A stretch of 64,000 nt of DNA from contig NZ_WKJH01000001.1 of NCBI RefSeq assembly GCF_009674825.1, positions 434,001 to 498,000 of the forward strand. The letters are read 5' to 3'. A program made the position numbers and the translations under genes. The notes beneath the pieces are model-generated. The model saw nothing but the letters and a program-made list of their open reading frames with translations. It was not told where the DNA came from and ran no database searches. The stretch comes from Maribacter luteus. Lineage in GTDB: Bacteria; Bacteroidota; Bacteroidia; Flavobacteriales; Flavobacteriaceae. The number at the start of each line of letters is the position of its first letter. Position 1 is the first letter of the stretch. This document shows, piece after piece, positions 17,693-25,084 of this stretch.

Positions 17693-19234
17693 TCAAGAAA
17701 CCTGATGTGTGGGCTTTAATAAGTCGTTCACCGTTTTTACCGGATTAAAGGTTGCCAAGGGTACCTCTACGAAAATGGTGTTCCAATACGCCATGGCACC
17801 ATTCCAAAGGCCTGGAAGTTCCAAAGCTTTTAAAGCTTTGCCTTCTTTTGTTTTTTCAGTGATAAACCCTTGCTTATGATCTACATAATTAAGTAGATTG
17901 TACTTTTCCCCTTTATAGTTCTTTACCCCACATACCAAATCTACAGGATTAAAGTGGGTTGCATTTTTCAGGATTTCCACTTGTTTTGGATTGGACATAT
18001 CTATTTGGGCCGATTCAATGATCTGTAACGAGACATGGTTATGTGCATTCTTGATCCAAAAAGGACCACCACCGGGTTCTCCCTCGTTTTTTACCATACC
18101 ACATATACGAATGGGCCTATTGATCTTATCCTTTAATATTTCAATCTGTTCACCAATGCTAAAACTCGGATATTTATCTACAAAACGAACATTGAGTTCG
18201 TTTTCCAGAAACTCCTTTATCTCGAGCATCATCTCAGCGGTTAATTCTTCATTATCGATTTTTTCGGCATAGGCAAAGGCTTTTTCCTGCACTTGCAAAA
18301 GTAGACCTGCCAACATTTTTTTGCTATTGACAAGCTCTTCCTGCACTTTGGGCACTACTACGTTGTCGATATTCTTGATGAAGATGATATCGGCTTCCTC
18401 TTCATTCAGGTTCTCTATCAACGCCCCATGACCGCCAGGTCTAAAAAGAAGCGATCCGTCAGAATTTCTGAAAGGGTTATTCTCCATATCAACCGCAATG
18501 GTATCCGTTGATCCTTTTTGGTACGAATAAGTTACATTGAAAACAGTATTCGTCGCCTTGGAAAGTCTTTCATTTACCGCACTGTACTCCTTGGTGAACA
18601 ATCCAATATGTTGCTCGGAAATGGTGAAATGCAAATTGGCTTCCCCATCGACCTTGGCATAATTGGCCGCTTCTTTTAAATGTTTCTCAAAAGGGGTGGC
18701 GGAATGACTGCCATAATCATGAAAAGGTAAAAGTCCTTTAGGGTAAAAGCCGTAGTTGAGGCCTTCCTCGGACATCATTTCCTTTACGAAAAGATACAAC
18801 TCCTCATCACTGTTGGCCGCTTTTCCCTTAATTCTCTCCTGTACCTTTTTGTAAAATGGAAAATCTTTTAATCCCTCGCTGAATTTCTTCAAAGCAGTAT
18901 CATTCGTACGCTTAAAATAGGCATTTAAGCTCTCTTTTTTAGGATCATAGGCGTCCAAGAAATTGAATAAGGCCTTGAACATCCTTGATGCCGCTCCGGA
19001 AGCAGGCACGAATTTGAGTAATGAAAGGCCATTTTTTTTCTCATCAAAAGTGCCGATGAGTGAATTTTGTTCCCGGGTAGTAAATTTTCGGATACCCTCG
19101 CCCACTACAGCGGCATTCACTAAATGCACAAAGGGTATACCTTCTTTGAATATCTCTATCTGGTTTTTGACCTTCTCTTTCGTTATGCCTTTTGCAGCAA
19201 TTTGTTCTAAGTCGTTCTCGGTAAGTTGTATCAT
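17693..19234 (-). CDS. DUF4301 family protein
   Basis: A 513-residue cytosolic protein of the Bacteroidota-specific DUF4301 family. Conserved features visible are LLKFVPASGAASRMFKALF near 67-87, YPKGLLPFHDYG near 159-170, FRPGGHGALIENLNE near 263-277, GMVKNEGEPGGGPFWI near 379-394, and the LPGLWNGAMAYWNTIFVEVP end. Gly-rich loops with the PKGLLPFH pattern recall sugar-nucleotidyltransferases, but no function is established. The start overlaps the NadR-like kinase stop by 4 bp, so the two are translationally coupled. It is the last gene of an operon with a PnuC transporter and a thiamine-binding-like protein. Confidence 0.85.
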   Translation of the reverse strand: MIQLTENDLEQIAAKGITKEKVKNQIEIFKEGIPFVHLVNAAVVGEGIRKFTTREQNSLIGTFDEKKNGLSLLKFVPASGAASRMFKALFNFLDAYDPKKESLNAYFKRTNDTALKKFSEGLKDFPFYKKVQERIKGKAANSDEELYLFVKEMMSEEGLNYGFYPKGLLPFHDYGSHSATPFEKHLKEAANYAKVDGEANLHFTISEQHIGLFTKEYSAVNERLSKATNTVFNVTYSYQKGSTDTIAVDMENNPFRNSDGSLLFRPGGHGALIENLNEEEADIIFIKNIDNVVVPKVQEELVNSKKMLAGLLLQVQEKAFAYAEKIDNEELTAEMMLEIKEFLENELNVRFVDKYPSFSIGEQIEILKDKINRPIRICGMVKNEGEPGGGPFWIKNAHNHVSLQIIESAQIDMSNPKQVEILKNATHFNPVDLVCGVKNYKGEKYNLLNYVDHKQGFITEKTKEGKALKALELPGLWNGAMAYWNTIFVEVPLATFNPVKTVNDLLKPTHQVS

Positions 19235-19794
19235 TTATTCAATAGATTATCAATATGTTCCACTGCTGTTTTTAAACGGGTTGTTTTATCCCCTTTTAAG
19301 GTAACAAAATTCCTGTTATATTTTTCAAGAGTCTCTTTAAAATACAAAAACATTCGTTCACGTTCATTGGGCTTGTCCCTAAGGTCGTCTTTCTCCCAAG
19401 GAATATCGATATAAGTAAGGAAATAAAGATCGTATTGGTTCTCCAAGGCGTACTTCTCGAGCATTGGGTCACAATACCCAAGATAATAAGCTTCTGAATA
19501 GACTTTGGTCTCCAACAAATCCGTATCACAAATAAGGACATTCGTCGCTTTTTGGGCCAAATCATTTTCCAGACGCATTTGACCTTCCGCTATGGGAAGT
19601 AGGTCATCGGGTTCGCATGTTTTTCGTTCATTGTTCCATTTGTCCTGTAAATACTCCCTGGCGTATTCGGGTACCCATACTGAGTGATAATGGCGGGCCA
19701 ATTGTTCCGAGAGGGTGGTTTTTCCTGTAGATTCAGGACCGAATAAAACTACTTTGACAATATCAGCGGGCTGCTGTCTAAATTTTTCTTCCAT
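19231..19794 (-). CDS. NadR-like P-loop nucleoside/vitamin kinase
   Basis: A 187-residue ATPase matching the ribosylnicotinamide kinase domain of NadR. Walker A is GPESTGKTTL (about 19-28), followed by VPEYAREYL (about 42-50), CDTDLLETKVYSEAYYLG (about 94-111) and a DIPWEKDDLRDKPNERERM lid (about 136-154). NadR-type kinases phosphorylate nicotinamide riboside after import, which traps it in the cell. Here the PnuC gene overlaps by 46 bp and a YkoF-like thiamine-binding gene precedes it, so the substrate could be thiamine instead. The DNA-binding and adenylyltransferase parts of full-length NadR are absent. Confidence 0.8.
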   Translation of the reverse strand: MEEKFRQQPADIVKVVLFGPESTGKTTLSEQLARHYHSVWVPEYAREYLQDKWNNERKTCEPDDLLPIAEGQMRLENDLAQKATNVLICDTDLLETKVYSEAYYLGYCDPMLEKYALENQYDLYFLTYIDIPWEKDDLRDKPNERERMFLYFKETLEKYNRNFVTLKGDKTTRLKTAVEHIDNLLNK

Positions 19795-20387
19795 GCGAGG
19801 TAACCGAATATAGCTATAATCGTGAATATAAGATATTGAAAACTGGTAAAGGTAAATCCTTTATAAAAATAAAGGGGCACTGAAATAATATCCCCTACGA
19901 TCCAATATAACCAATTTTCGATTTTTCGCTTTGCCATTAGCCACATTCCAACAAAAAACACGGCCGTTGTTACGGTATCTACATAAGCCGTCCAACTTGT
20001 CCATTTATCGAACATTTGATAAACCACAAATACAAAGGCCAGAGTGGAAATAAAGATCAAAACTGAAATCTTATGTTCCTTTTTCGTTGTTTTGGTAATT
20101 GGGGTAAAGTGCGAGTCGTCTACTTTTCTTGTCCAAACATACCAACCATAAACGCTCATAATAAAGTAATACCCATTGATCATCATATCCCCGATCAATC
20201 CCCATTTAAAAAGAAGATATACATAAATCGAGGTGCTGATCAACCCTGTTGGGTACACCCAAATATTGTTCTGCTTTGAGAACCAAACGGAAAGTAGACC
20301 GAATATTACGGCAACAATCTCCAAAACAATATAATAAGTTTCATAGTCGGCATACTGACCGAAAAAAAAATCAAAAATGGGGCTCAT
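19749..20387 (-). CDS. pnuC: PnuC/PnuT-type vitamin transporter
   Basis: A 212-residue inner-membrane protein with about seven membrane helices. Family signs are SVWFSKQNNIWVYPTGLISTS-like segments near the N-terminus and, near the C-terminus, ENWLYWIVGDIISVPLYFYKG followed by the last helix and a basic end. PnuC proteins take up nicotinamide riboside by facilitated diffusion; PnuT relatives take up thiamine. In typical PnuC sequences the position of Asp in WIVGDI is usually Asn; Asp and the YkoF-like neighbour favour thiamine, by inference. The gene overlaps both neighbours (17 bp and 46 bp), so expression is tightly coupled. Confidence 0.82.
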   Translation of the reverse strand: MSPIFDFFFGQYADYETYYIVLEIVAVIFGLLSVWFSKQNNIWVYPTGLISTSIYVYLLFKWGLIGDMMINGYYFIMSVYGWYVWTRKVDDSHFTPITKTTKKEHKISVLIFISTLAFVFVVYQMFDKWTSWTAYVDTVTTAVFFVGMWLMAKRKIENWLYWIVGDIISVPLYFYKGFTFTSFQYLIFTIIAIFGYLAWKKNLDSSPLILSK

Positions 20388-20631
20388 ACGCGCTACGGTC
20401 AGATTTTACCAATTTCATATAGAGCAGACCGCGATCCATTAACTCAAATGCTGTCTTTATCTCGGTGTTCAAAACCTTCATCACTTCATCATAAGGCCCA
20501 TATACCTGGGTACTTAAAGGATTCTCCAAAACCGTGAGTCCGGACCCCCTTAATTGTTTGATAAAGTTGATGATATGCTGTTCAAAATCATCCTGCAGGG
20601 GCGAAAAAGTAAGCTCAACTGATATTTCCAT
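20371..20631 (-). CDS. Thiamine-binding (YkoF/MTH1187-like) protein
   Basis: An 86-residue cytosolic protein of the thiamine-binding fold family (YkoF/MTH1187). It has the ISVELTFSPLQDDFEQHI start, the ENPLSTQVYGPYDEVM middle and a long final helix before a short C-terminal tail. The ferredoxin-like fold pairs into a dimer that binds thiamine or hydroxymethylpyrimidine in relatives. The gene is 12 bp after the phosphopantetheinyl transferase stop and overlaps pnuC by 17 bp, so it belongs to the same operon. It gives the main clue that this operon handles thiamine. Confidence 0.72.
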   Translation of the reverse strand: MEISVELTFSPLQDDFEQHIINFIKQLRGSGLTVLENPLSTQVYGPYDEVMKVLNTEIKTAFELMDRGLLYMKLVKSDRSAYEPHF

Positions 20632-20643
20632 AGTATGTGATAA

Positions 20644-21276
20644 TTATTTACTTGTGGCGTACACGCATGTAAACCCTTCAAACTCTAAAAATTTTAATAT
20701 ATAAAAAGACGTCTTGCCCTTATAGGTTATCTCCCCTTCTAGCATTTCGTCCGAAAACTCAAAATCATGAATGTAAATATGGTTCAAGAAACTTAATCCG
20801 ATAGTGGCAAAGATTTTATAGAGTGATTCTTTACAGCCCCAAATAACGGTATATTTCCGAACAAGGTCTTTCCTGTCCTTAATATGGGAATAAGCCTCTG
20901 TCGGTGTGAATTTATGTGCTATCCGAGTGATTAGATCCCGTTGCATTTCAATATCTATTCCCACTTCTTTCCCTTTACTCACGATAATCCCGGTAAAATG
21001 ATGCGAATGTGTTATACTGATATGGTTACCGTCATACAGATGCGGTTTACCCACCTTGTCATAATACAGGTCCTTGTCTTCATAACCGGCCTCGGCCATT
21101 AAATGCCGAATACTTAAAAAGCCCTTACGGTGCAATTCGGATTTCATGCCATCCATACGGTTTTGACAATGCTCAGTAAGCTCAACCGCCTTTGAAAGCT
21201 CGGCTTCGGTTTCTTCTATCTTCCAAATATATACTTTGATTAAAGGACTAACTTGTATTGTCTTGTAAAGAGGCAT
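20644..21276 (-). CDS. 4'-phosphopantetheinyl transferase superfamily protein
   Basis: About 210 residues from the ATG at 21276 (MPLYKTIQVSP). An upstream in-frame ATG at 21369 would run through the ahcY promoter and is unlikely. The Sfp-type motifs are present: ISITHSHHFTGIIVS, KEVGIDIEMQRD with the Mg-binding Asp/Glu, and WGCKESLYKIF with the catalytic Glu and Lys. The enzyme moves the phosphopantetheine arm of CoA onto acyl- or peptidyl-carrier proteins. It is the first gene of the operon that continues into the YkoF-like, pnuC, kinase and DUF4301 genes; no functional link to those is obvious. Confidence 0.85.
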   Translation of the reverse strand: MPLYKTIQVSPLIKVYIWKIEETEAELSKAVELTEHCQNRMDGMKSELHRKGFLSIRHLMAEAGYEDKDLYYDKVGKPHLYDGNHISITHSHHFTGIIVSKGKEVGIDIEMQRDLITRIAHKFTPTEAYSHIKDRKDLVRKYTVIWGCKESLYKIFATIGLSFLNHIYIHDFEFSDEMLEGEITYKGKTSFYILKFLEFEGFTCVYATSK

Positions 21277-21277
21277 G

Positions 21278-21304
21278 TTGTTATTTAGGATATTCGTAAC
21301 TTTG
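21278..21304 (+). promoter_or_regulatory. ahcY promoter
   Basis: TTG at 21278-21280 and TAACTTTG at 21297-21304, with 16 bp between them, match the Bacteroidota -33/-7 consensus. Transcription should start near 21311, about 48 bp before the ahcY ATG. Confidence 0.6.
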
Positions 21305-21358
21305 CGATTCGAAAAAAAAGAGCAATAGTTAACAACGAAAGTAAAAAGAAAAAAGGAT

Positions 21359-22675
21359 ATGGCTACCAAAACCGTTTCATATGTGCCTTATAAGGTAAAA
21401 GATATTACCCTTGCGAATTGGGGAAGAAAAGAAATTACTTTGGCTGAAGCAGAAATGCCAGGGCTTATGGCACTTCGGAAAGAATATAAAGATGAGCAAC
21501 CTCTTAAAGGATCGCGAATTGCAGGCTGCCTGCATATGACCATACAAACTGCCGTCTTGATCGAGACCTTAGTAGCGCTTGGTGCCGATGTTACATGGAG
21601 TTCTTGCAACATTTTCTCTACCCAGGACCATGCCGCTGCCGCTATAGCCGCTGCAGGTGTTCCTGTTTATGCGTGGAAAGGAATGAACGAAGAAGAATTC
21701 GATTGGTGTATAGAACAAACTTTGTTCTTTGGAGAAGAACGCCAACCTTTGAATATGATACTTGATGATGGTGGTGACCTTACAAATATGGTTTTGGACA
21801 AATATCCTGAACTTGCATCAGCCGTAAAAGGATTGTCCGAAGAAACGACAACCGGAGTTCACCGATTATATGAAAGGGTTAAAAATGGCACCTTGCCCAT
21901 GCCTGCGATCAATGTGAACGATTCTGTAACCAAATCAAAATTCGACAATAAATACGGATGCCGTGAAAGTGCCGTAGATGCCATTCGTAGGGCTACCGAC
22001 ACCATGTTGGCCGGTAAACGCGTAGTCGTAGCCGGATATGGCGATGTTGGTAAAGGTACAGCTGCCTCTTTTAAAGGTGCGGGAGCAATCGTAACAGTTA
22101 CCGAAATAGACCCCATTTGTGCCCTACAGGCTTGTATGGATGGTTTTGAGGTAAAGAAGTTGGAAAATGTTGTAGGTAAGGCAGATGTGATAATAACCAC
22201 CACCGGAAACAAGGACATTATCAGGGGAGAGCATTTTAAAGCTATGCGCGATAAAGTGATCGTTTGTAATATCGGGCATTTTGATAATGAGATCGATATG
22301 GCTTGGTTGAATTCTAATTACGGAAACACCAAGGATGAGATCAAACCCCAAGTAGACAAATATACCATTGACGGTAAAGATGTCATCGTATTGGCCGAAG
22401 GTCGTTTGGTAAACCTTGGTTGTGCCACTGGCCACCCTAGTTTTGTAATGAGCAACTCTTTCACCAACCAGACTTTGGCACAGATTGAACTATGGAAAAA
22501 TAGTAGTTCTTATGAAAACAAGGTATATATGTTACCTAAGCATTTAGATGAAAAAGTAGCTAAATTACACCTGTCCAGGTTAGGTGCGGAACTAACGGAA
22601 CTTCGTGAAGACCAGGCCAAATATATCGGGGTTACCGTAGAAGGTCCTTTTAAACCTGATTATTACAGGTACTAG
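21359..22675 (+). CDS. ahcY: Adenosylhomocysteinase
   Basis: A 438-residue S-adenosylhomocysteine hydrolase, which splits SAH into adenosine and homocysteine and so keeps methylation running. Visible landmarks are [16 protein letters not shown] near 57-72, [17 protein letters not shown] near 79-95, the NAD-binding [10 protein letters not shown] near 226-235, the catalytic Lys/Asp segment [20 protein letters not shown] near 185-204, and the C-terminal [10 protein letters not shown] ending that reaches into the partner's NAD site. It needs NAD and forms a tetramer. It is monocistronic with its own promoter and terminator. Confidence 0.98.
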   Translation: MATKTVSYVPYKVKDITLANWGRKEITLAEAEMPGLMALRKEYKDEQPLKGSRIAGCLHMTIQTAVLIETLVALGADVTWSSCNIFSTQDHAAAAIAAAGVPVYAWKGMNEEEFDWCIEQTLFFGEERQPLNMILDDGGDLTNMVLDKYPELASAVKGLSEETTTGVHRLYERVKNGTLPMPAINVNDSVTKSKFDNKYGCRESAVDAIRRATDTMLAGKRVVVAGYGDVGKGTAASFKGAGAIVTVTEIDPICALQACMDGFEVKKLENVVGKADVIITTTGNKDIIRGEHFKAMRDKVIVCNIGHFDNEIDMAWLNSNYGNTKDEIKPQVDKYTIDGKDVIVLAEGRLVNLGCATGHPSFVMSNSFTNQTLAQIELWKNSSSYENKVYMLPKHLDEKVAKLHLSRLGAELTELREDQAKYIGVTVEGPFKPDYYRY

Positions 22676-22712
22676 TAATATTGAAATGTGTTTTAGAAGC
22701 GTATAATAAATA

Positions 22713-22747
22713 AAAAAACCTTGCTCCGTTGGAACAAGGTTTTTTTT
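22713..22747 (+). terminator. Terminator after ahcY
   Basis: Arms CCTTG-C-TCC and GGA-A-CAAGG with a GTT loop are flanked by seven A and eight T residues. It can stop transcripts from both ahcY and the convergent SYLF gene. Confidence 0.75.
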
Positions 22748-22764
22748 ATGCATTAATTATTTTT

Positions 22765-23295
22765 TTAGAAAGGATCGTAACTGAATTTTTGTCCCCCTAC
22801 TGATGCATCGGCCATTAAACCAGCCTTTGGTAAGGCAAACACGGCTACACCGTCTTTGTATTTCGCATTGACCGCTATTCCCGATTTTAAAGCCACTGCT
22901 GAGGCTTCAGCCGCGAATTGGAATTTACCTTCCTTGAACCTTGCCAAATCTACAGGTGTTTCAAAAAATATCACTTCGATAATCGCCTGACCACCGGCCT
23001 GTAATCCAATATTCAATTTTTTAAGGTCGGCCATACCAACAACCTCCCCATTTTCATAAACCACCCCATTTCCCGATGCACCACCGATAATGAAACCACC
23101 TTTACCTACATTGGGAAAAATGACATACCCCGCAGATGAGTCAAAAAACTTCTCCAAGCTCGCATCTGTTTTCAACATGGTTTTCTTCGCCTTTGTTGCA
23201 TCCTGCATAAGTTTCTTCTCGCTCCGAGTCTGTCCTGTAGCAACGCCCATGACCAATATCATGGCCATTGCAGCCATTAATTTGAACATTTTCAT
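22765..23295 (-). CDS. SYLF/YSC84-domain lipid-binding protein
   Basis: About 176 residues from the ATG at 23295; an earlier in-frame ATG at 23337 lies upstream of the probable promoter and gives an odd extension. The signal peptide ends at GVATG-Q. The SYLF (YSC84-like) domain follows: SLEKFFDSSAGYVIFPNVGKG, then GGASGNGVVYENGE, LQAGGQAIIEVIFF and a terminal GGQKFSYDPF. Relatives bind phosphoinositides or other lipids; bacterial members are secreted or periplasmic and poorly understood. Probably transcribed alone. Confidence 0.85.
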   Translation of the reverse strand: MKMFKLMAAMAMILVMGVATGQTRSEKKLMQDATKAKKTMLKTDASLEKFFDSSAGYVIFPNVGKGGFIIGGASGNGVVYENGEVVGMADLKKLNIGLQAGGQAIIEVIFFETPVDLARFKEGKFQFAAEASAVALKSGIAVNAKYKDGVAVFALPKAGLMADASVGGQKFSYDPF

Positions 23296-23321
23296 AATAT
23301 TAACCGTTAAAATTATTACAT

Positions 23322-23329
23322 CAAAGATA
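23322..23329 (-). promoter_or_regulatory. Probable -7 box (TATCTTTG) of the SYLF gene
   Basis: An exact TAnnTTTG match on the minus strand, 26 bp before the ATG at 23295. It supports that ATG as the start. A TTG -33 box at the ideal distance is not seen. Confidence 0.5.
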
Positions 23330-23503
23330 TAACGCAATATGTTAAATAGATATATTCGGATACATAAGAATATGTTAATTAGAACCCACCATTGAACATG
23401 CTTTTATTTTGAAAATCAGATATCGTATTATGAATGGATTAACTTTTTAGAATCATTTTTAGGTGAAGCTATTTTTTCGGTACTTCGCACTAAACTTTTT
23501 GAT

Positions 23504-24025
23504 ATGACGATTTTTGTAGATATGGATGAAGTGATCGCCGACACCTACGGCGCTCATATTGAAATATACAATGCCGAATTCAGTGCAAACCTTACGGCTG
23601 AGGAGTGCAAGGGTTCCGATGTATGGAAAATGGTACCCAAGGCCCATCAAGATAGTATTCGCAAACACGCTACGAGAAGGGGTTTCTTTAGAAACCTTAA
23701 TCCAATTGAAGGAAGTATAGAAGTGCTAAAGGAGATATCAGAAAGACATGAATTGTATATTGCCTCGGCGGCCATGCAGTTTCCTAATTCGTTAGAAGAG
23801 AAAAGCGAGTGGTTAGATGAGCATTTTCCTTTTATTCCTTGGCAAAATAGAATCCTATGCGGACATAAACATATTTTGAACGGAGATCTTTTAATTGACG
23901 ACCGCAGTTACAATCTTGAAATGTTCAATGGCAGATCTATCTTATTTTCATCGCCCCACAACGCCTTTACCAATGGTTTTGAAAGGGCAGATACATGGAA
24001 TGACATAGCCGAAAAACTACTTTAG
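23504..24025 (+). CDS. 5'(3')-deoxyribonucleotidase (NT5C type)
   Basis: A 173-residue HAD-superfamily phosphatase of the cytosolic NT5C family. Motif I is FVDMDEVIADTYG with nucleophile Asp6 and acid/base Asp8. Motif II lies in LYIASAAMQFP, and the DLLIDDRSYNLE segment holds motif IV. These enzymes dephosphorylate deoxyribonucleoside monophosphates and keep dNTP pools balanced. The length is normal. The 3' end overlaps the convergent phytase gene by 9 bp. Confidence 0.9.
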   Translation: MTIFVDMDEVIADTYGAHIEIYNAEFSANLTAEECKGSDVWKMVPKAHQDSIRKHATRRGFFRNLNPIEGSIEVLKEISERHELYIASAAMQFPNSLEEKSEWLDEHFPFIPWQNRILCGHKHILNGDLLIDDRSYNLEMFNGRSILFSSPHNAFTNGFERADTWNDIAEKLL

Positions 24026-25030
24026 CCCCAACTTACCAAGGTCATAGAAATAAAAGTTCTTCTCATCGTTCATGGCAACGAAAAGCCCATTGGTGAATGT
24101 ATTATTCAAGGGAACGGTGACCACTTCGCAGCCGTCTGTTTCGGTCGTACTTAAATTAACGGCCTTTACGAATTGGTTCGCATTTCTGGAAAAGATATTG
24201 AACTCCCCTTTTTGTTGATTGGAAACAATAAGGTAGCCATCACCGTTTTCGTAAGTGGCAATCGCAATACCCTCGATATCGGCCATGAAATGCTCCCCGC
24301 CAAAACATGAAATCTCCTCATTTCCTTTAGATGGTTCGGCATAATATTTTCGAATACAAACCCCTTCGTCGGAGTAATAGACAAATCCTTTTTCATCATC
24401 AACGGCAATGGCCTCAATTTCTTTTTCGCCACTGAATTTTCCGAATTTTCGAACCAAATCCGATGTTACCCCTAAACTATCGGACGAAAAACGATATTGG
24501 TAAAGATAACCATCCGAAGGTCCTGTCTTTCGCCCCACTATGGCATAAACTTGGGAATCCTTGGGAGATTTATAAAGGGCCACCCCCATTGGCAATCTAT
24601 GTGCTATAACGCTTTCATCTTCAAAGACCGGAAACCCTCCCTTATCCAAAGGTTTCATATCGGGAATAGAAAACATTCGTATTTGTTGTTTTTCCCTCTC
24701 GGTAAAAACAAGAACATCGGTCAATGTGGAGTCGTTCAGTTGAAACCCATATTCTATATCAACATTATTGGGCCTTTCGATATTCCTAATGGTCTTGTCT
24801 TCCAATATCTTCCCATTAAGATCAAAGGCATAAATAGCCCCGTTTGATTCTTTATCCGTACCGAATACGATTGATTTTGAAGTATCATCAGGATGAATCC
24901 ATATAGCAGGGTCATCGGTATCATTCAAGGTAAACTCGGTAATCACATCCGGGGCAATGGCAGGAAGTTTGCTCCGATTACAGGCTATGGCAAAGGTGAT
25001 CAGTAATAAAACCAACAAGACTTTTTTCAT
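24017..25030 (-). CDS. Beta-propeller phytase-type lipoprotein
   Basis: A 337-residue lipoprotein with lipobox ending at Cys17 (FAIACNRS). The mature part is a six-bladed beta-propeller phytase: DDPAIWIHPDD near 43-53, GTDKESNGAIYAFDLNG near 58-74, a NNVDIEYG segment near 88-95, EAIAVDDEKGFVYYSDE near 206-222, and DIEGIAIATY near 251-260. Acidic residues in these loops bind Ca2+ and phosphate in known phytases. It should release phosphate from phytate outside the cell or in the periplasm. A TonB receptor gene ends 54 bp upstream on the same strand. Confidence 0.85.
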   Translation of the reverse strand: MKKVLLVLLLITFAIACNRSKLPAIAPDVITEFTLNDTDDPAIWIHPDDTSKSIVFGTDKESNGAIYAFDLNGKILEDKTIRNIERPNNVDIEYGFQLNDSTLTDVLVFTEREKQQIRMFSIPDMKPLDKGGFPVFEDESVIAHRLPMGVALYKSPKDSQVYAIVGRKTGPSDGYLYQYRFSSDSLGVTSDLVRKFGKFSGEKEIEAIAVDDEKGFVYYSDEGVCIRKYYAEPSKGNEEISCFGGEHFMADIEGIAIATYENGDGYLIVSNQQKGEFNIFSRNANQFVKAVNLSTTETDGCEVVTVPLNNTFTNGLFVAMNDEKNFYFYDLGKLGLK

Positions 25031-25084
25031 TATCTAATATTTAAAATTATAATTCCGATGGTATTGTACGAATTGGAAATGGAT

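Noticed and set aside
21277-21369. Longer N-terminus for the phosphopantetheinyl transferase
   Set aside because: The extension is hydrophobic nonsense, crosses the ahcY promoter and is absent from the family; the ATG at 21276 is better.
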